DNA of 64,000 bases, taken from NCBI GenBank assembly GCA_963726125.1, contig CAVSBG010000002.1:558001-622000 (forward strand), in the 5' to 3' direction. Numbering within the stretch: position 1 is the stretch's first letter; every line of letters starts with the position of its first letter. Shown here piece by piece: positions 63,636 to 64,000 of the stretch. The stretch is from JAMXLO01 sp963726125. GTDB taxonomy: Bacteria; Pseudomonadota; Alphaproteobacteria; Acetobacterales; Acetobacteraceae. The notes beneath the pieces were generated by a model. The model ran no database searches. It was not told the origin of the DNA and worked only from the letters and a program-made list of their open reading frames with translations. Position numbers and translations under genes: made by a program.

Positions 63636-64000
63636 ATGGCGGAACTCGATGGGCCACGCTGGGGTCCGGCGTCAAAGGCGGCGCCCGCGCAACTGGTCGT
63701 GCTGTGCCATGGGTTGGGTGCCGACGGTCACGACCTGATCGACCTGGCGCCGACGTGGGGGCACGCGCTGCCGGATGCGGCGTTCGTCTCGGTCGATGCG
63801 CCGTTCGCGCATGATTCGGGATTCGGGCGGCAGTGGTGGAGCGTGGCCGATCGATCTCCGCCGGTGGTGGAAGCGGGCGTGCGCCGCGCGGCGGAGTTCC
63901 TGGACGGGTTCATCGATGCGGAACTGCAGCGGCTTGGATTGCCGGCGGATCGCTATGCACTGATGGGGTTCAGTCAGGGAGCGATGACGGTGCTGTTCAC
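63636..64000 (+). CDS. Alpha/beta hydrolase (phospholipase/carboxylesterase family), truncated by window edge
   Basis: The first 121 codons are present, starting with MAELDGPRWGPASKAAPAQL. GGAAAGGAAG lies upstream of the ATG at 63636. LVVLCHGLGADGHDLIDLAP is the oxyanion strand, and YALMGFSQGAMTVLF the nucleophile elbow (Ser in GFSQG), which matches the YpfH/carboxylesterase-2 group. The Asp and His of the triad lie outside the window. Confidence 0.88.
   Translation, partial: MAELDGPRWGPASKAAPAQLVVLCHGLGADGHDLIDLAPTWGHALPDAAFVSVDAPFAHDSGFGRQWWSVADRSPPVVEAGVRRAAEFLDGFIDAELQRLGLPADRYALMGFSQGAMTVLF

Overview
The window is 64 kb of high-GC chromosome that reads as an alphaproteobacterium, most likely Acetobacteraceae/Rhodospirillales. 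This is inferred from the alphaproteobacterial MmcB repair protein, DUF3035 lipoprotein, a CtrA-type box, a QueE with the CX14CX2C cluster, and several families of GC-rich intergenic palindromes. No rRNA, tRNA or CRISPR array was seen. It looks like ordinary chromosome with one accessory patch at the left end (about 1-2,900), and scattered decay scars at 24.4, 34.1-35.1 and 37.3 kb.

Layout. 1-2,908: end of a rhodanese-domain gene, an IS5-type transposase remnant and a JAMM/MPN+ metalloprotease-like gene in lower-GC DNA. 2.9-9.4 kb: a hypothetical gene, a stearoyl-CoA-type desaturase, then four genes whose reading frames are repeatedly broken (2-hydroxyacid dehydrogenase, DUF2939, diaminopropionate ammonia-lyase, D-erythronate dehydrogenase). 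9.5-20.3 kb: ClC channel with CBS domains, HpaB-type flavin monooxygenase, pterin carbinolamine dehydratase and MmcB, GNAT enzyme, a PLP amino-acid decarboxylase divergent from an ATP-grasp protein, and an MFS transporter coupled to a small metallopeptidase. 20.6-27.3 kb: orphan TRAP binding protein, a broken acyl-CoA synthetase, DinB protein, an inverted-repeat cassette with a GxxExxY remnant, an FMN riboswitch in front of lumazine synthase 2, and DhaKL kinase.

27.4-34.1 kb is a catabolic island: enoyl-CoA hydratase, PaaK-like CoA ligase and an aromatic-acid MFS importer on one strand, with a two-subunit CoA-transferase and an acyl-CoA dehydrogenase on the other. 34.1-37.5 kb holds deletion scars (Lrp fused to an MFS tail, internally deleted EamA transporter, zeta-toxin tail) around an LLM oxidoreductase and a YqhA protein. 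37.6-45.4 kb is central metabolism: aconitase, CcmAB haem exporter, glycogen phosphorylase and an epimerase. 45.7-54.4 kb carries two amino-acid-type ABC transporter sets interleaved with two NtaA/SnaA/DszA-type monooxygenases, which suggests uptake and oxidative cleavage of a sulfur- or nitrogen-containing organic compound. 54.5-60.0 kb is a tightly overlapping Liv operon (livK-livH-X-livM-livG-livF). The right end has an SGNH hydrolase, a DUF3035 lipoprotein, a queE-queD-gluQ operon for queuosine and glutamyl-queuosine, and the start of an alpha/beta hydrolase.

Two features stand out across the window. Single-base frame breaks occur in dense clusters (5.9-9.2, 21.7-23.8 and 49.3-53.5 kb) while long stretches between them are intact. 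Several families of dispersed palindromic repeats occupy almost every larger intergenic gap, and one has grown into the 3' end of ccmA.
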